This document shows positions 23,919 to 27,348 of a stretch of DNA of 27,348 bases, in pieces. Source of the stretch: Endothia cerciana. Lineage: Eukaryota > Ascomycota > Sordariomycetes > Diaporthales > Cryphonectriaceae. The DNA is taken from positions 1-27,348 of the forward strand of contig JALRMH010000102.1 in assembly GCA_026119935.1 (NCBI GenBank), written 5' to 3'. The position numbers were made by a program, and so were the translations under genes. A model generated the notes under the pieces. It searched no databases, was not told where the DNA came from, and was given only the letters and a program-made list of their open reading frames with translations. Every line of letters begins with the position of its first letter. Position 1 is the stretch's first letter.

Positions 23919-24396
23919 TGCAGGACTCCAACGGCCGAAGGGACACCGCGGGTGCTGGTGACCTCACGCAGGTCGCGCTGCAATACGGCCAATCCTTACA
24001 AGCCGAGTATGCCGGCGATGAGAGGCGGGAGGTGCGGCAAGCGTTGGAGGACATCTTCAGCCTGATGGCGTACCAGAACCCTCTCAAGGAGTCCAAGGTC
24101 GCGCACCTGCTGGATCGCAAGGGTCGGGTGGCCGTTGCGGAGGAGCTGAACTCGGCGATACTACGTGAGTCTCAAAGAGACACATCCCCTCCCATGAACA
24201 CACGATGAAGGTGATTCTAATGACCTGACGCGGCGCGACAGAATCCCTGGGCAAGTCCTCACGTGCGGCGATCGAAAACGTCTACGCCCAGACGAGCGTA
24301 CTCCTTGACGATCTGGCAGAGAACGGTGGCCCCGGTGCCTTCGTCACCATGAAGAGCATTATTGACGAGGTCGAGCCCAACAAGTCTGATTTCTAG
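21418..24396 (+). CDS. GID1: RanBPM/Gid1 (Vid30)-like GID/CTLH ubiquitin ligase subunit
   Basis: Seven exons, 21418-22307, 22448-22671, 22762-22886, 23321-23413, 23467-23620, 23673-24164 and 24242-24396, encode 710 residues. Domain order is that of Gid1/Vid30/RanBP9: a disordered N-terminus; a SPRY domain at about 232-408 (CGLYYFEVTIL, GIGFSGKSVSLNRPPGWE, SWGYHGDDG, YPSVGLKKTGEHVRVNFG); LisH at about 436-465 (LQFLQHDGYVETARAF); CTLH from about 497 (RRAILEGDIDRALKQTD); then CRA to the end (FSLMAYQNPLKES, VAEELNSAIL). In yeast this scaffold binds degron receptors and the RING core of the ligase that degrades gluconeogenic enzymes. A 15-Asp run from a GAC repeat separates CTLH from CRA. The intron after exon 3 is 434 bp and needs a GC donor (GCATGT); an extra in-frame exon inside it is possible. 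The donor after exon 4, GTCGGT, is also atypical. All other junctions keep phase. Confidence 0.87.
23873..23917 (+). repeat. GAC trinucleotide repeat encoding Asp15
   Basis: Fifteen perfect GAC codons inside exon 6 of the Gid1-like gene, between the CTLH and CRA regions. Confidence 0.95.
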
Positions 24397-25967
24397 GACC
24401 TTGTGGATTCGTATGTGCATCGCACCCGGGTCATCGCTGCCGACAGGCGGAGATTCGATTTTGACCAAGAGGAAGAAAGGCTCAGAGTCCATGTCTTCTT
24501 CTTGGCACACCGTGACATACCGAATCAGTACGAGCCCTAAGTCGATGTTTCTGCACCGACCTCTCCACAACAAAGCCTTCTCACCTCGACGTTATCGACG
24601 GAGCCAGCAAGTTCACCAATGTGCTGCTGCTGTCGGACCGTCCGTCATTACATCCCCCCTCCCCCCCCCCCACTCTTTTTTTTCTTCTCTGGGTGTGAGC
24701 TACCCTACTATGGATACGATACGTTAGACTCATCACTCGGAAAGATCAGCAACTCGCCCGCGGCAGGGGAGGTTGGCATTTGTCAGCAAGCGTTTCCTCG
24801 GCGGTCTCATCATCGTGTGCAATCCGGGGGCCTTTTCTATGATGGCCCGGCGGTCGGCCTTCCAGGAGGCGCTTACCCGCCCCGGGGGGGCTAATAATAC
24901 CGTCTCGCCACTTGTCTTCTACACAACAACAGCAGCAGTTCTCTTCTCAGTGTTTTTATATTTTTATTTTACCGTCCTTTTCACTTCCGCAAGCAAACTC
25001 ACCAGCATTTTCCCGGTTACGGTGGACCAGTCTGTCGATCTGATTTCGATTCGGGAGTAATGCGGATGGGATGGGTGGATGGAGGCCGGCGTTGTCCCCG
25101 ATTCCAGTTTGTTTTCTCCCCGCTCACGGATGTACGGGCGGGCGGGCTCACACAACTTGAGCCCATTGGGATAGATAAGATGCACTGTGCTGGGAAAACC
25201 ACTGACTGGTGATGATGAAGGCAGATGGCGTGACTAGTGGGGTGGGGGGTGGGATGTCAGATGGGTCAGGATGATAGCGAGCAAGCAGGGCACATGAGAG
25301 CGTGACCATGGAAGGGCAGGGCCAGGCAAGGGCAAGCAGCCAATAATGCACAGGCATGTCACATAGATTGTAGCGGGAGGGGGGGTGCTACCACAGCACC
25401 GAGTAGCGAAATGGAAATACCGAGATTGATGTATCTTCAGCCTCGTCTTCTGATGGTGAAGGGCAGGGCAGCCCAGCTAACCCTGCCGGCAGCGGCCGCC
25501 CTCATCCGGGTCCCGCGCATGGGGGGACTGAACAGCGACGAGATGGATCCCTCTGGTCTTGCTACAAGCCGGCTGGGCTGCTGAAGAGGCCTGGGTCTGG
25601 CTACCATACGGTCTGGGTGCCCCAAGACATGTCGACAGGGGTGTCTCCAGCTGTCAAGATTCTGTTGTGTCCGATATGGGTATCATGCTGCGTCTCGCAT
25701 GCCTATGCCCCCCCCCCCCCGGCCTCTCTCCCTCCCTCCCTCCGTCCGAGGTGAAGCCATAGCCCATTATGGCACTCACTGGTGGTGATGGGACAAAAGC
25801 CGGGCTGCGGGTTAAGGGCGTAAGCAGCGGGAGCCATCGAGCGGCCCGACGGAGGGATCCGGGCCCGGCGCCATCTTCCCTCTCCTCTCCCGGCCGGTTC
25901 TCTTTTTTTTTTTTTTTTTCTTCCTTTTTTTTTCTTTTCCTTCCTTTCCTTTTCCTTTCCTCTGGGA
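24397..25967. other. Intergenic region between convergent Gid1-like and sam35 genes
   Basis: 1.6 kb holding both 3' flanks. Homopolymers lie at 24661-24671 and 25708-25720, with a CCCT-type repeat near 25730. A T/C-rich tract (25902-25961) ends six bases short of the sam35 stop codon. No gene recognised. Confidence 0.6.
25902..25961. repeat. Polypyrimidine tract at the sam35 stop
   Basis: A 60-base stretch of only T and C, starting with an 18-T run and ending in repeated CCTTTC units. On the sam35 strand it is a purine tract forming the start of the 3' UTR. Confidence 0.85.
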
Positions 25968-27189
25968 TCACGACCTGGCAGGCCCTCGTGCGGCGGGGCC
26001 CCAGCACGCCGCCAAGATCCTCTGCGCGTGCGCCACCAGGTGCGGGCAGCCCCATACCATCCGCCGCAGCGTGTCGTCGCCCCACGGGGCCTCGGGGCTG
26101 TAGTCGTCGTGAAGGATGAGGTAGGTGTAGCTGAAGACCCCCGCGTCGAAGAGGGTCGGGTGCGGGGCGCCGAAGAACCACGGCCCCCCCCCACCCCCTG
26201 CTGCTGTGCCCTCCTGACCGCCGCCGCCGCCGCCGTCGTCGTGGGAGGGGGAGGAGGAGGGGGAGGACAGGATCGTCTCCAGCGCCTCGAAGGCCCTCCG
26301 CGCGTCCGCGTACACCCTCTCCGGGTCGACCGCTGTCCTGACCCCCGCGGCCCAGGCGAGGAGGCCGCCCACGCCCCCCGACAGCGACCGGCCCTCCCCG
26401 CCCCCGGGGGCGGAGGCCGCCACCGCGGCGCCGGGGCCCTTGGCGACCTCGGTGCGGGCGGCGGCGCGGAGCTGCCGCAGGGTCGTGCGGCGGACGAGGC
26501 CCGACCGCGAGACGGGGTCGACGTACAGGCGGCGCAGGACGGCCTCGTTCGCGGGCGCGAGGTAGAGGGCGTAGAGCCAGGCGCCGCGGATGGGGCCATC
26601 GAGGAGGGACTGGTAGGCCTGGCGGCGGTGGTGGCAGCGGTCGGGGGCCGCACCCCCCGGCGCCGGGGAGGGGGAGGGGAGGGAGCCGTGCTGCCGCGCG
26701 TAGGAGTCGAGCCGCGCGGAGGGGACGGGGAGGAGGTGCCGCGCGTCGAGGCGGTGGCCGGGGCCGCCGGGCGGGAGGGCGGGCTGGAGGAAGGGGAGCG
26801 AGCCGGTCGGGGAGGCGTGGTTCGTCGAGGACTGGAGGTTGTGCGCGACGGAGGCGAGGCGGAGGTAGGCCTGCCGGGCACGAAGCGTCAGTGGCCTGTG
26901 GACCCAGGGGAGGAGGGGACCCGAGACTGACCTGCCACTTCAGACACGAGGGGTTGAAGCTCGGGCGGCCCCTCGCGGCGTCCTCCTCGGATATGAAGAC
27001 GTGGAGCGTGGGCAGGGCGTCCGGCGCGGGCGACCGGCGGGGGAGCTCGTTGGGGGGATACGTGACGAGGGGCACGGAGTCGAAGAGGCGCTGGAGGGGG
27101 GAGGGGATGGGGGGGATCCAGCTCCTCGAGGGGTCCCTGCCGGCACCGGGGCCGGGCTGTGAGGCGGGTTGGGCAGACGTCATTTGCAT
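25968..27189 (-). CDS. sam35: Sam35/metaxin-like mitochondrial outer-membrane SAM complex subunit
   Basis: Two exons on the minus strand, 27189-26932 and 26870-25968, give 386 residues. The 61-bp phase-0 intron starts GTCAGT, has CTGAC and ends GGCAG. The protein resembles the fungal Sam35/Tob38 family, which helps insert beta-barrel proteins into the mitochondrial outer membrane. Signatures are PSPLQRLFDSVPLVTYPPNE, HVFISEEDAARGRPSFNPSC and LKW before the splice (metaxin thioredoxin-like N-terminal domain), TNHASPTGSLPFL just after it, then GAWLYALYLAP and the GST-C-like WFFGAPHPTLFDAGVFSYTY. A Ser/Gly-rich insertion at 26180-26275 interrupts the last domain. ATGs at 27189 and 27183 are both possible starts. 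The Sam37 paralogue begins differently in this group, hence the Sam35 choice; the exact paralogue is moderately certain. The gene is convergent with the Gid1-like gene. Confidence 0.78.
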
Positions 27190-27348
27190 CGCCCGCCCTG
27201 GAGGGATCAAGCGGAGTGGTTTTTTTTTTTTGGGGGGGGGGGGGGGGGCCGGAGGAGGACAAAAGACAGAACAAGACTGACCATAGCGCTGCTGCCAATT
27301 TGCCCAACCTCTCTAGGCTCTCCCACTTCCTTCATGAACGCGAGGTGC

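Overview
The window looks like nuclear DNA of a filamentous ascomycete (Pezizomycotina, most likely Sordariomycetes). The evidence is short spliceosomal introns with GTNNGT-like donors, CTGAC/CTAAC branch points and CAG acceptors, GC-rich codon use, ATG contexts such as GCCGCCGCCATGG, gene families typical of that group (SIN Cdc14, Ies4, Sam35/Tob38-like metaxin), and wide intergenic spaces full of microsatellites and C/G homopolymers. The species assignment is inference; nothing here names a genus.

Seven protein genes can be supported. From left to right: (1) 599-2011 (-), geranylgeranyl diphosphate synthase, one exon, with a long alanine/proline/serine-rich N-terminal extension; (2) 5894-6839 (+), Cdc14-type component of the septation initiation network, two exons; (3) 7431-9412 (-), secreted or membrane-anchored cysteine-rich protein with one transmembrane helix and a glycine-rich cytoplasmic tail, two exons, convergent with gene 2; (4) 12100-14054 (+), indoleamine 2,3-dioxygenase, four exons; (5) 18324-19224 (+), Ies4-like subunit of the INO80 chromatin remodeller, two exons; (6) 21418-24396 (+), RanBPM/Gid1 (Vid30)-like SPRY-LisH-CTLH-CRA protein of the GID/CTLH ubiquitin ligase, at least seven exons; (7) 25968-27189 (-), Sam35/metaxin-like subunit of the mitochondrial outer-membrane sorting and assembly machinery, two exons, convergent with gene 6.

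The gene set is housekeeping (isoprenoid precursor, septation, tryptophan catabolism, chromatin, protein turnover, mitochondrial import). I see no shared pathway, so this does not look like a biosynthetic cluster or a defence island. The lone GGPP synthase has no terpene cyclase, P450 or indole-diterpene partner nearby.

About 60 percent of the window is intergenic. The larger gaps (2012-5893, 9413-12099, 14055-18323, 19225-21417, 24397-25967) hold microsatellites, A-rich tracts and roughly twenty C or G homopolymers of 11-17 bases, with no recognisable transposon, tRNA, rRNA or CRISPR. The most interesting open question is a 434-bp GC-AG intron in the Gid1-like gene that contains a protein-like open reading frame which could be spliced in frame as an extra exon of about 82 residues.
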